DNA of 64,000 nt from Arsenophonus sp031446145 (GTDB taxonomy: Bacteria; Pseudomonadota; Gammaproteobacteria; Enterobacterales; Enterobacteriaceae), in assembly GCA_031446145.1 (NCBI GenBank), contig CP132903.1, positions 434,001 to 498,000 of the forward strand, read 5' to 3'. Each line of letters starts with the position of its first letter. Positions within the stretch are counted from its first letter, which is position 1. Below the pieces are notes generated by a model, which made no database searches, was not told the origin of the DNA, and saw nothing but the letters and a program-made list of their open reading frames with translations. Below are positions 1 through 9,131 of the stretch, piece after piece. The position numbers and the translations under genes were made by a program.

Positions 1-2
1 AG

Positions 3-1163
3 AATCTTAACATTATCCGTAATCGTATTAATCAATTAGGAATTATGGAACCCTTGATACAACGTCAGGGTGATTGTATTATTGTTGAATTGCCTGGTAT
101 TCAAGATACGGCAAGAGCTAAGGAAATTCTAAGTGCAACAGCTATGCTGGAATTTAGGTTAGTCAATACAGATATTCATCATTCTTTTATGCGTAATTTT
201 TATATTCCTCCTGATGATTCAGAAATAAAATATACTCGTGATGGTCAGTCTGTGTTGCTGTATAAAAAAATAATTTTAACTGGTGATCATATTACTAATG
301 CAAAATATGATTTTGATGATATGGGTAATGTACAAGTTAATATTAGTTTAGATAATATCGGTGGTTCTATTATGTCCAATTTTACACGTAATCATCAAAA
401 TAAACTGATTGCGACTTTATTGGTAGAGTATAAGGATACTGGAAAAAAAAATGCTCATGGTAATACTATTTTAGTAAAAGATGAAAAAATTATTAATATT
501 GCTAAAATTTCTAGTTATTTTAGTAACAAATTTCGTATTACTGGTATTAGTGATCCAACGGAAGCTCGTCAATTATCATTATTATTAAGGTCTGGTGCAT
601 TAGTTTCACCTATTCAAATTATTCAAGAAATAACAATTGGACCAGCATTAGGATTACAAAATATTAAAGAAGGTATTAAAGCATCATTATCAGGTTTATT
701 AATTTCTATGTTATTTTTAGTAATTTATTACCGTAAGTTTGGTATCATTGCAAGTGTTGCTTTATTAATAAATTTAATTTTGATAGTTGGTATTATGTCT
801 GTATTACCAGGGGTCACTTTAACTATGCCTGGAATTGCTGGTATTGTTTTAATTGTTGCTATATCTGTTGATGCCACAGTTTTAATCAATGAACGTATTA
901 AAGAAGAATTAAGAAATGGTCGATCTGTACAACAAGCCATAAATGAAGGTTATAAAGGTTCATTTTCTAGCATTTTAGATGCAAATATAACTACTGGTAT
1001 TACATCAATAATTTTGTATGTAGTAGGTTCTGGTTTTATTAAAGGTTTTGCTATCACGACAATTATTGGTATTGTGACATCCATGTTTACTTCTATTATA
1101 TTCACTCGCGCTTGTGTAAATTTATTATATGGTGGTAAACGACTTAAAAAGTTATCCATTTGA
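3..1163 (+). CDS. secD: SecD, protein-export membrane subunit (5' end outside window)
   Basis: Membrane subunit of the SecDF complex, which uses the proton gradient to help the SecYEG channel finish moving proteins across the inner membrane. The reading frame is open from base 3 and matches E. coli SecD from the internal stretch NxHxLRNRVNQLG onward, so the gene enters the window from the left and about 386 C-terminal residues are visible (E. coli SecD is 615 long). ELPGIQDTARAKEIL is almost unchanged from E. coli. The second half carries the hydrophobic segments of the transmembrane domain, including the conserved D-A-T-V-L-I-N-E-R-I segment in the late membrane region. secF follows after 22 bases with its own start, as in the E. 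coli operon. The methionine at base 45 is internal, not a start. Confidence 0.96.
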   Translation, partial: NLNIIRNRINQLGIMEPLIQRQGDCIIVELPGIQDTARAKEILSATAMLEFRLVNTDIHHSFMRNFYIPPDDSEIKYTRDGQSVLLYKKIILTGDHITNAKYDFDDMGNVQVNISLDNIGGSIMSNFTRNHQNKLIATLLVEYKDTGKKNAHGNTILVKDEKIINIAKISSYFSNKFRITGISDPTEARQLSLLLRSGALVSPIQIIQEITIGPALGLQNIKEGIKASLSGLLISMLFLVIYYRKFGIIASVALLINLILIVGIMSVLPGVTLTMPGIAGIVLIVAISVDATVLINERIKEELRNGRSVQQAINEGYKGSFSSILDANITTGITSIILYVVGSGFIKGFAITTIIGIVTSMFTSIIFTRACVNLLYGGKRLKKLSI

Positions 1164-1185
1164 GAAATTTTTAAGGAATTTGATT

Positions 1186-2151
1186 GTGTTGCAAAATTAT
1201 ACGGAGAAATATTTAAATAATAAATATAAAATTATTGACTTCATGTCTTTAAATTTTTTTGCATTTTTTATTTCAATTGTTTTAGTGATTATTTCATTGA
1301 CGATTATTACATTCAAAGGTTTTTATTTTGGATTAGAATTTACTGGTGGTACGGTTATTGAAATTAGTTTTAGTAAATTGATAAATTTAGATAAAGTTAG
1401 AGAAAATTTAATGTTTCATGGTCATAAAAAAATATTAATTCAGCATTTTGGCAGTGTTCATAACATTATAATTCGCTTGCCTCCTAATCAAGATTTTAAA
1501 GATAAGACAATTGATAAATCTATTATTTCTATAATTAATAGAAATATCGATAATAAAGCATTTTTAAAAAGAATCGAATTTGTTGGACCTAGTGTAGGAG
1601 ATGAATTAGTTAAAAAAGGGTTCATAGCAATTTTATCTGCTTTTATTGGTATTTTAATTTATATCAGTATACGTTTTGAATGGCGTTTAGCATCTGCTAC
1701 TGTAATTACGTTAATACATGATGTAATTTTTATATTAGGGATATTATCGTTATTTCAGGTTGAATTTAATATGACTGTTCTTGCTGCATTAATGTCAGTG
1801 ATTGGGTATTCATTAAATGATAGTATTGTTATCTTTGATCGTATTCGTGAAAATTTTTGCAAAATACATCATGTATCTTCTTGTTTGATAATCAATCTTT
1901 CTTTAACGCAAACATTAAAAAGAACATTAATTACATCGATAAGTACTTTATTAGTAGTATTAATGCTTTATATATTTGGTGGCTTAATGCTCAAAGGATT
2001 TTCATTGGTATTTTTAATTGGTGTGATTATTGGAAGTATTTCTTCGATTTATGTCGCTTCTTCATTAGTTTTAATGATGGGAATAAAACGAAAACATTTA
2101 GTTCCGATGATTTTATTAAAAGAAGAGGATAATGAAAACTATTTGAAATAA
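1186..2151 (+). CDS. secF: SecF, protein-export membrane subunit
   Basis: Partner of SecD in proton-driven protein export at the inner membrane. The protein has the N-terminal membrane helix, the conserved GLEFTGGTVIEI segment that follows it, a short periplasmic domain, and the late membrane block with DSIVIFDRIREN. I choose GTG at 1186 as start: AAGGAA lies at 1173-1178 with seven bases of spacing, and the resulting 321 residues fit the 323 of E. coli (VLQNYTEKYL aligns with MAQEYTVEQL). Earlier in-frame codons lie inside secD. The gene is the last intact one of the sec operon here; a decayed nrdR follows, where E. coli has yajD-tsx-yajI-nrdR. Confidence 0.95.
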   Translation: MLQNYTEKYLNNKYKIIDFMSLNFFAFFISIVLVIISLTIITFKGFYFGLEFTGGTVIEISFSKLINLDKVRENLMFHGHKKILIQHFGSVHNIIIRLPPNQDFKDKTIDKSIISIINRNIDNKAFLKRIEFVGPSVGDELVKKGFIAILSAFIGILIYISIRFEWRLASATVITLIHDVIFILGILSLFQVEFNMTVLAALMSVIGYSLNDSIVIFDRIRENFCKIHHVSSCLIINLSLTQTLKRTLITSISTLLVVLMLYIFGGLMLKGFSLVFLIGVIIGSISSIYVASSLVLMMGIKRKHLVPMILLKEEDNENYLK

Positions 2152-2239
2152 ATATTATCAATTTTAATTATTTATATTGATTCTAATGTTTCAATAAAGT
2201 TCTTTATGCAGAGTAGTAAAAATGCAATAAAGAAAATGT

Positions 2240-2674
2240 ATCTATTCTCTGTTCTGTAATTTTTTCAATATTAAAGCCATCAATTCATGTTTATTTGAAG
2301 ACAGTTTAAAGATTAAACGAGAACGTATTGTATTTTATAAACGTAATATCATTTCTTTTAAAATATCCGCATTATTTATGTCTCTTGTAGTAAACACCTG
2401 TAATATATGTAAATTATTAGATGAAGATAAGATAAAAAAGGTATAAAAAAAGTATTAGAAAAATTATTTATGAGCTCTGGTAATTTAGAAACAACTATTT
2501 AATAATGTAATTTTTTTACGAATAATGATAAAATTTTTTTTTGAAATATAATCAGAAGACAGTAATAGTAAAATTAAACAATAGACAAATTTTCTTATAT
2601 GCGCTTTTTCTCTGTATCGTAATTTTGAAGATATACGTGAATTTTGTGAAGAAAATGCTACTTTACAGGATTAA
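2240..2674 (+). pseudogene. nrdR: Decayed nrdR (repressor of ribonucleotide reductase genes)
   Basis: E. coli nrdR sits directly before ribD, as this stretch does. Reading from 2240, the frame gives LFCNFFNIKAINS, aligning with PFCFAVDTKVIDS of NrdR, and continues through KRERIVFYKRNIISF (RRRRQCLVCNERFTTF). The start codon has become ATC and three of the four zinc-ribbon cysteines are lost. A stop near 2445 and a frameshift follow, after which GIKKVLEK and SSGNLETTI match GMLRALEK and SSDDVEMAI. Near the end FSLYRNFEDIREF is very close to FASVYRSFEDIKEF, and the stop lies two bases before ribD. It cannot make a working protein. The identification rests on my memory of the E. coli sequence but agrees in order, position and several blocks. 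Confidence 0.85.
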
Positions 2675-2676
2675 AA

Positions 2677-3786
2677 ATGATTTTATGTAAAAAAAAATTT
2701 ATGTACCGTGCATTATATTTAGCAAAAAAAGGACAGTTTACTACATCTCCAAATCCAAATGTCGGATGTGTTATTGTTTATAATGATGAAATTGTTGGTG
2801 AAGGTTTTCATTATAAAGCAGGAGAGTCACATGCTGAGATTAATGCTTTAAAAATGGCTGGTAAAAGAGCTCAGGGTGCAACAGCTTATATTACATTAGA
2901 ACCTTGTAGTCATTATGGTAAAACCCCACCCTGTGTCAATGCTCTAATTGATGCGGGCATAAGTTGTGTTTGTGTTTCTATGAAAGATCCTAATCCTAAA
3001 ATTAGAGGACGTGGTCTCTTAAAATTACAAAAAGCTGGAATACAAGTATTCCACGGTTTATTAATAAAAGAAGCAGAGGATTTAAATCGAGCTTTTTTAA
3101 AAAGAATGCGTACTGGTTTTCCATATGTGCAACTTAAATTAGGGGCATCACTTGATGGTAAGACAGCACTTGCTTCAGGTGACAGTAAATGGCTTACTTC
3201 TTTAAAATCTCGAAAAGATGTACAAAATTTTAGAGCAAAAGCTAGTGCAGTTTTAACGACTAGTAGTACAGTAATTAATGACAATCCTTCTTTAAATGTT
3301 CGTTGGGCAGATTTTACATCTAAGTTAAAGAATATTTATCCTAAAAAACAAATTCGACAGCCAATAAGAATTGTTTTAGATAGAAAAAATCAAGTTACTT
3401 CGGAACATTTAATTACAAAAGTCGAAGGGGAGTGTTGGTTGATTCGTTCTCAATCAATTTTACAAAATTGGGTTGATAATGTAAAAGAAATCATTATACC
3501 TAGTTATAAAAAAGAATTTGATTTGATTTTAATAATGATAGAACTTGGTAAAAGGAATATTAATTCAATTTTTATTGAAAGTGGGTCAACATTAGCTGGT
3601 TCTTTATTGCGATTAAAATTAATTGATGAGTTAATCATTTATATTGCACCTAAAATTTTAGGTGAGCAAGCAAAAGGTTTATTTAATATTCCAGAATTAA
3701 AAAAAATAAGTCATGCTGCTTTATTTAAATTTGTTAATGTTAAATGTATCGGTTGTGATGTACGTTTAAGATTACGACCATTGTAG
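2677..3786 (+). CDS. ribD: RibD, bifunctional riboflavin deaminase/reductase
   Basis: Carries out two steps of riboflavin synthesis: deamination of the diaminopyrimidine intermediate and reduction of its ribosyl side chain. The N-terminal deaminase domain (about 1-145) shows the zinc site HAE (52-54) plus PCSHYGKTPPC with Cys77 and Cys86. The reductase domain (about 146-369) begins at YVQLKLGASLDGK and includes FIESGSTLAGSLL. Length 369 fits the E. coli protein (367). The start ATG at 2677 is two bases after the stop of the decayed nrdR. ribH follows after about 155 bases; RibF in this window then makes FMN and FAD, so the flavin pathway is represented at three points. Confidence 0.97.
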   Translation: MILCKKKFMYRALYLAKKGQFTTSPNPNVGCVIVYNDEIVGEGFHYKAGESHAEINALKMAGKRAQGATAYITLEPCSHYGKTPPCVNALIDAGISCVCVSMKDPNPKIRGRGLLKLQKAGIQVFHGLLIKEAEDLNRAFLKRMRTGFPYVQLKLGASLDGKTALASGDSKWLTSLKSRKDVQNFRAKASAVLTTSSTVINDNPSLNVRWADFTSKLKNIYPKKQIRQPIRIVLDRKNQVTSEHLITKVEGECWLIRSQSILQNWVDNVKEIIIPSYKKEFDLILIMIELGKRNINSIFIESGSTLAGSLLRLKLIDELIIYIAPKILGEQAKGLFNIPELKKISHAALFKFVNVKCIGCDVRLRLRPL

Positions 3787-3941
3787 AATATTTTTAGATT
3801 AAAATAAACTTATTAAGTTAATGTATAGATATATATAATAAAAAAAAATATTATTAATATATTTAATTCTTTATAAAATTTAATCAATATAGAAAAATAT
3901 GATATTATTAATTTAATTTTTAGTTTTCAATGAGAGATTTT

Positions 3942-4412
3942 ATGCGTATCATAAAAAGTTTTGTAACAGCACCTAAATCCCGTATAGCAATAGCTATCGC
4001 ACGGTGTAATCATTTTATAAATAATAGTTTACTAAAAGGAGCGATTGACACTTTAGAACGTGTTGGTTTAGTGAAAAAAGAAAATATAACAGTAGTCTGG
4101 TTGCCCGGATCTTATGAGCTACCTTTGATAATTAAAACATTATCAGATACAAAAAAATATGACGGGATTATTGCACTTTCTACTATTATACGTGGTGAAA
4201 CACAACATTTTTCATATCTTTTTGATGTATGCAGTTCTGGAATTGCTAATATTGTCATGAAAAGTAATATTCCTGTTGGGTTTGGAGTTTTAATAACAGA
4301 AAATATTGAACAAGCAATTGAGCGTTCAGGTACTAAATCCGGAAATAAAGGTGTGGATGCTGCTTTATCAGTACTTGAAATGATTAATATAATTCATGAT
4401 ATCAAAAGTTAA
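3942..4412 (+). CDS. ribH: RibH, 6,7-dimethyl-8-ribityllumazine synthase
   Basis: Condenses the ribityl-pyrimidine made by RibD with a four-carbon phosphate to give lumazine, the penultimate step to riboflavin. Conserved blocks include ITVVWLPGSYELPL, the active-site region IIRGETQHFSY with His89, and the C-terminal IEQAIERSGTKSGNKG. I choose ATG at 3942: GAGAG at 3932-3936 precedes it and the product is 156 residues, the E. coli length. An upstream ATG at 3930 would add four residues. Next comes nusB 29 bases later, as in E. coli, so ribH-nusB probably share a transcript. Confidence 0.96.
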   Translation: MRIIKSFVTAPKSRIAIAIARCNHFINNSLLKGAIDTLERVGLVKKENITVVWLPGSYELPLIIKTLSDTKKYDGIIALSTIIRGETQHFSYLFDVCSSGIANIVMKSNIPVGFGVLITENIEQAIERSGTKSGNKGVDAALSVLEMINIIHDIKS

Positions 4413-4441
4413 TAAATTTTTTTTACAAAATAGGAAAATTT

Positions 4442-4855
4442 GTGAAATTTGCTACTCGTCATCGAGCACGGGAGTGTGCTGTACAAGCAATTTATTCCTG
4501 GGAATTATCAGGAAATAGTATTGATGATATCGAAATAGGTTTTTTTTCTGAACAAGATATGTCTAATGTTGATGTTTCTTATTTTCATGAATTAGTAATT
4601 GGTGTATCTAATAATGTTTCTGAATTAGATAAAAAAATTACTCCTTATCTTTTTCGTCACATTAAGCAACTTGGTTATATAGAAAAATCTGTTTTACGTC
4701 TAGCTACTTTTGAACTTTTTTACTGTAATGATGTACCTTATAAAGTTATTATTAATGAAGCCATTGAATTAGCAAAAGTGTTTGGTGCAGAGAAAAGCCA
4801 TATATTTATTAATGCTATTTTAGATAAAGTCGTTAATACTGCACGTAAAAAATAA
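4442..4855 (+). CDS. nusB: NusB, transcription antitermination factor
   Basis: RNA-binding partner of NusE (ribosomal protein S10) that binds boxA and keeps RNA polymerase from terminating inside rRNA operons. The 137 residues match E. coli NusB (139) throughout: ARECAVQAIYSW at the start and DVPYKVIINEAIELAKVFGA near the end. The start is GTG at 4442, which makes VKFATRHRA align with MKPAARRRA. In E. coli thiL follows, then pgpA; here thiL is gone and a spacer of about 410-460 bases replaces it. Confidence 0.95.
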   Translation: MKFATRHRARECAVQAIYSWELSGNSIDDIEIGFFSEQDMSNVDVSYFHELVIGVSNNVSELDKKITPYLFRHIKQLGYIEKSVLRLATFELFYCNDVPYKVIINEAIELAKVFGAEKSHIFINAILDKVVNTARKK

Positions 4856-5318
4856 TATTTAATCAATAAATATACTTAAAAATATTTTTTTGTCATACAA
4901 TACCTAGTATTACTGCAAAAACATTGGCATTTTTTGTAAAACTATCATAACTAATTTTATCTATGAGATAATCATGTGAAAATATATTATTCTTCTTATT
5001 TTTTTATTTTTTTCTAATTTTGAAAATATTAATATTAAAAGTTCAAATTTCTTGAAAACTATAAAAATTAATAATGTTTTATTTTTGTATAATAAAAGAA
5101 AGTATTTTACGTTTTCTTTTAAGTATAAAAACTTTATTTTATAAAATAATTTAATATAAATAAAAAATTTGTATGTTCGTTAAATATAAATTACTATAAA
5201 TTTTAGTTTAATATTATTTGTGATATAAATAATACATTTTTTTTAAAAAATAGATTTTAGACTTTTGAAATCCAATTTTTTTGGTAGCAATTTTTCAAAA
5301 AAACTTATTTTAAAAATT
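4856..5318. other. Spacer where E. coli has thiL
   Basis: AT-rich spacer between nusB and pgpA. E. coli has thiL (thiamine-monophosphate kinase, about 980 bases) here. I see no open frame of useful length and no recognisable ThiL segment, so most of the gene seems deleted rather than just mutated. The possible TTG start of pgpA at 5265 lies in this stretch. Confidence 0.6.
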
Positions 5319-5807
5319 ATGGATAAAAAATCTTTTTTAACTATTTTTCATCCTTTATATTTATTTGGAACTGGATTTGGTAGTGGTTTATCGCCAGTAG
5401 CTCCAGGGACCATAGGGTCATTAGTTGCTATTCCATTTTGGTTATTGATGTATTGGTTAATACCATTTTGGTGGCATTTTTTTGTCATTGTCTTATTTTT
5501 TTTTATAGGCGTAATGATTTGTCAGAAAATTTCAAATGCCATAAAAATATACGATCATAGCAGTATTGTTTGGGATGAATTTGTTGGAATGTGGTTAACA
5601 CTTATGTCTATTAATGTCATTAATCTAGAATGGTTATTGATAGCATTTATGATTTTTCGATTTTTTGATATATTAAAGCCTTGGCCTATTATTTGGTTTC
5701 ATAAAAAAATCTTGGGAGGTTTTGGTATTATGTTAGATGATGTAATAGCAGCTTTTTTTTCTGTAATTACTTTATTAATGATACAGTATTTTTTATTATT
5801 TTTTTAA
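5319..5807 (+). CDS. pgpA: PgpA, phosphatidylglycerophosphatase A
   Basis: Inner-membrane phosphatase that removes the terminal phosphate of phosphatidylglycerophosphate, the last step to phosphatidylglycerol. The sequence keeps GFGSGLSPVAPGTIGSL, the acidic motif SSIVWDEFVGMW, DILKPWP and a late GIMLDDVIAA, the usual family signatures, with four hydrophobic segments. The first ATG is at 5319 (162 residues). An in-frame TTG at 5265 would give 180 residues; E. coli PgpA is 172, and neither site has a clear ribosome-binding sequence, so the start is uncertain. The last 12 bases overlap the end of dxs, which converges from the other strand. Confidence 0.93.
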   Translation: MDKKSFLTIFHPLYLFGTGFGSGLSPVAPGTIGSLVAIPFWLLMYWLIPFWWHFFVIVLFFFIGVMICQKISNAIKIYDHSSIVWDEFVGMWLTLMSINVINLEWLLIAFMIFRFFDILKPWPIIWFHKKILGGFGIMLDDVIAAFFSVITLLMIQYFLLFF

Positions 5808-7736
5808 TTTTTGTTTTGTTAATTTTTTATTTTTGTTGCTTTTGATGTTTTTTTTAAATTTTTTTTTGTTTTTTTTATGATAAAATTTTTTAATTGCTTC
5901 TATTATTCCTTTTGAATGAAGACCTAACTCAGTTTCTATTTCTTTTTTGTTGCCTTGTTGTATAAATTTATCTGGTAAACCTAGATTAATCACAGGTATT
6001 ATATAATTATTTTTTAACAAAAAATCATTGACACCGCTACCGGCTCCTCCGATAATTGAATTTTCTTCTAATGTTACTAATAATTTATGTTTTTTTATTA
6101 TTTTTAATATTAATGTTTCATCTAAAGGTTTTACAAATCTCATGTCAACAACTGTTATATTGAGCGTCTCTCCTGCTTTCATAGCTTCAATTAGTAATGT
6201 CCCAAAATTAAGAATTGCAATTTTTTTTCCTTGTCTACAAATTAGACCTTTTCCAATTTGAATTTTTGATAAAGGTTTTAAAGTAACACCAGACCCCCCT
6301 CCTTTTGGATAGCGAACTGCTATTGGCCCCTTTTTGTAATGATAAGCAGTATGTAACATTTTACGACATTCATTTTCATTGCTGGGAGACATAATAATCA
6401 TGTTAGGTAAACAACGCAAAAAAGATAAATCAAAAGCACCTTGATGAGTTTGTCCGTCTTCTCCAACTATGCCCGCTCTGTCGATAGCAAAAAGAATGGG
6501 TAATTTTTGAATAGCTACATCGTGAATGATTTGATCATATGCACGTTGTAAAAAAGTGGAATAAATAGCAACAACGGGTTTATAACCTCCGATTGCAAGA
6601 CCGGCTGCAAAAGTAACGGCATGTTGTTCAGCAATAGCTACATCAAAATATTGTTTTGGATAAGTTTTTGAAAATTTAGTCATGCCTGATCCTTCTCTCA
6701 TGGCTGGCGTAATTGCTATTAATTTAGGATCATTCGCTGCTTCTTCGCATAACCAGTCACCAAAAATTTTTGAAAAAGTTAATTGAGTATTATTATTTTT
6801 AGGTAAAGAGAAACTTGATAAATTAAATTTAGGTACAGCATGCCAGGTAATTGGATCTTTTTCAGCTGGCGTATAACCTTTTCCTTTTTTTGTGATTACA
6901 TGTAAAAATTTTGGACCTTTTAGTGTGCGAATGTTTTTTAATGTATGCACCAATTTTAGTACATCATGACCATAAATTGGGCCGATATAATTAAATCCTA
7001 ATTTTTCAAAAATAGTGCTTGGTGCTATTATTCCTTTCAGATGTTTTTCTATTTTTTGTAAAAAAAAATTAATTTTTGGTATATTAGAAAATATTTTTTT
7101 TCTTTCTTCACGTAAGTTAGAAAATAAATTATAAGATAAAATTTTTGATAAATGATAATTTAACGCACCAACATTTTTTGAAATAGACATTTTGTTATCA
7201 TTGAGAATTACTAGTATATCTTTATGAATATCACCAGCATGATTCATGGCTTCAAAGGCAATACCTGCAGTCATTGCTCCATCACCAATTATACAAACAG
7301 TTTTTCTGTTTTTGTTTTCATATTCTGCAGCTACTGCCATTCCTAGTCCTGCACTTATAGAAGTAGATGAATGACCGACGCTGAAACTATCATATTCGCT
7401 TTCTGTACGACAAGGAAATGGGTGTAAACCATTTTTTTTTCTTATTGTACAAATTGCATCACGGCGACCAGTTAATATTTTGTGTGGATATGCTTGATGT
7501 CCTACATCCCAAATAAGATTATCAAATGGTGTTTTGTAGACATAATGCAAAGCAACAGTTAATTCAATAGTACCTAATCCAGAAGCAAAATGTCCACTGG
7601 AAAGACTGATAGTTTTTAATAAAAATTCCCTTAATTCTTGACATAATTTTTCTAATTTTTTCGTTGGTAAGAGCCGTAGTTCTTTTGGTGTATTTATTTG
7701 CGATAAAATTGGATAGGAAGTGATATCAATACTCAT
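5796..7736 (-). CDS. dxs: Dxs, 1-deoxy-D-xylulose-5-phosphate synthase
   Basis: Thiamine-diphosphate enzyme that joins pyruvate and glyceraldehyde-3-phosphate, the first step of the MEP isoprenoid route; IspH and IspA of the same supply line are also in this window. Seen are the cofactor motif GDGAMTAGIAFEAMNHAG followed by NDNKMSIS, the catalytic AEQHAVTFAAGLA and DRAGIVGEDGQTHQGAFD. The match to E. coli Dxs (620 residues) runs to the alpha-helical end IKKFY. A further 25 or so residues follow, almost only Lys and Asn, and run into pgpA. ispA lies upstream on the same strand, as in E. coli, about 100 bases away. Confidence 0.96.
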   Translation of the reverse strand: MSIDITSYPILSQINTPKELRLLPTKKLEKLCQELREFLLKTISLSSGHFASGLGTIELTVALHYVYKTPFDNLIWDVGHQAYPHKILTGRRDAICTIRKKNGLHPFPCRTESEYDSFSVGHSSTSISAGLGMAVAAEYENKNRKTVCIIGDGAMTAGIAFEAMNHAGDIHKDILVILNDNKMSISKNVGALNYHLSKILSYNLFSNLREERKKIFSNIPKINFFLQKIEKHLKGIIAPSTIFEKLGFNYIGPIYGHDVLKLVHTLKNIRTLKGPKFLHVITKKGKGYTPAEKDPITWHAVPKFNLSSFSLPKNNNTQLTFSKIFGDWLCEEAANDPKLIAITPAMREGSGMTKFSKTYPKQYFDVAIAEQHAVTFAAGLAIGGYKPVVAIYSTFLQRAYDQIIHDVAIQKLPILFAIDRAGIVGEDGQTHQGAFDLSFLRCLPNMIIMSPSNENECRKMLHTAYHYKKGPIAVRYPKGGGSGVTLKPLSKIQIGKGLICRQGKKIAILNFGTLLIEAMKAGETLNITVVDMRFVKPLDETLILKIIKKHKLLVTLEENSIIGGAGSGVNDFLLKNNYIIPVINLGLPDKFIQQGNKKEIETELGLHSKGIIEAIKKFYHKKNKKKFKKNIKSNKNKKLTKQKLKK

Positions 7737-7837
7737 ATTTTTTAAGTGTAATAATTATTTTTTGTTGATGTAAATCATACGATAATATTTTGAAATTTTT
7801 TATGATTATAATATTTTATATTTTTAGATTAAGGAAA

Positions 7838-8758
7838 TTAACTTTTGCGTTTAATCATGAAGTGTGTAAAATTTTTTAATATTGTTATATTAAATTCATA
7901 TTTTTTTTCTAAAAGCTCAAGAATCTTTAGTGCTTGTTTGTGTAAAATTTTTATTTTTTTCTTTGTTTCTTCCAGACCTATTAATAATGGATAGGTATTT
8001 TTTTTGTTTTTTTGATTTATGTTTTGATTTTTTTGAAGAATTTTTTCATCAGTAATTATATCAATAATATCGTCATGAATTTGAAATATTAAACCAATAG
8101 TATTAGCGTAATTATCTAATAATTTTGTTAATGCTATTTTTTGATGATGAGAAGCAAGTATGCTCATGCGGATTGCAGCCCGAATTAAAGCACCTGTTTT
8201 TTTATTATGAATACATTCTAATTTTTTTATGTCAATTTTTTCTTCTGATTCAATATCCAATGCTTGCCCTCCGCACATACCTGCTACTCCAGTAGCATGA
8301 ACCAGTTCACGTATCATAGCAAGACGATGATTATCATTTACATCAGGCATGTTGGCATTTGATAAGATGTCAAATGCTAATGTTTGTAATGCATCTCCAG
8401 CTAAAATTGCATGTGCTTCACCGAAAGTAGCATGGCATGTCGGTTTTCCCCGACGTATAAAATCGTTATCCATTGCAGGTAAATCATCATGAATTAATGA
8501 ATATGCATGAATACATTCAATGGCTGCAGCAGGGGTGTCTAAATTTTCTTTGGAAACATTTAACATTTCACCAATAGTATACACTAAAAAAGGTCTGAGT
8601 CTTTTTCCACCAATTAATGTTCCATATTTCATGGCTGTAATAAGTTTTGTTTGATTTAATGGAAGTTTTTTGAATTGATCTAACAATATTTGATTGATAC
8701 GATTTTGCACCCATTGCAGTTTATTGATAAATGATAGTTTTATTATTTGAGATATCAT
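7838..8758 (-). CDS. ispA: IspA, farnesyl diphosphate synthase
   Basis: Builds the C15 isoprenoid from dimethylallyl and isopentenyl diphosphate; its product feeds undecaprenyl and quinone side chains and the farnesyl group of heme O made by CyoE. Both aspartate-rich motifs are intact: DDLPAMDND in the first and DDIID in the second, along with GGKRLRPFLVY and HKTGALIRAA. I choose ATG at 8758 (306 residues; E. coli 299) because FINKLQWVQNRINQIL aligns with the E. coli N terminus. An upstream in-frame ATG at 8803 would add 15 unmatched residues. xseB, which precedes ispA in E. coli, is absent. Confidence 0.94.
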   Translation of the reverse strand: MISQIIKLSFINKLQWVQNRINQILLDQFKKLPLNQTKLITAMKYGTLIGGKRLRPFLVYTIGEMLNVSKENLDTPAAAIECIHAYSLIHDDLPAMDNDFIRRGKPTCHATFGEAHAILAGDALQTLAFDILSNANMPDVNDNHRLAMIRELVHATGVAGMCGGQALDIESEEKIDIKKLECIHNKKTGALIRAAIRMSILASHHQKIALTKLLDNYANTIGLIFQIHDDIIDIITDEKILQKNQNINQKNKKNTYPLLIGLEETKKKIKILHKQALKILELLEKKYEFNITILKNFTHFMIKRKS

Positions 8759-9131
8759 TATTTGTATTGTCCAGAATCGATTATGAGTAATATACAGTAT
8801 CATGTTTTTTTGATAAAATTTATGTTTGTTTTTTATTATATTTTTTTATTAACAGATAGTTTTAAGCCATAACATTATTAATTGGTAGTATATTTATCTT
8901 TAATATTGCTTATTTTAAAAAAAGAAGTCATGTTGATCGTTTTTTTAAAAATTAATTTTAATAATGAATAAAATTCATATTGTACTTTATGATATATGGA
9001 TATCATAAAATAATAACATATAAAGAATTTTTTTGATTTTTATATTTTTATTTTTTTATAAATACTTTTAATTTTATTTTTGTGATGATATGAAAATATA
9101 TTTTTATTTTTTAAAATTTAATAAATTTTAT
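8759..9131. other. Spacer where xseB and thiI would lie
   Basis: AT-rich DNA between ispA and yajR, both on the minus strand. In E. coli this interval holds xseB, thiI and several yaj genes. I find no readable remnant of any of them. Confidence 0.55.
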
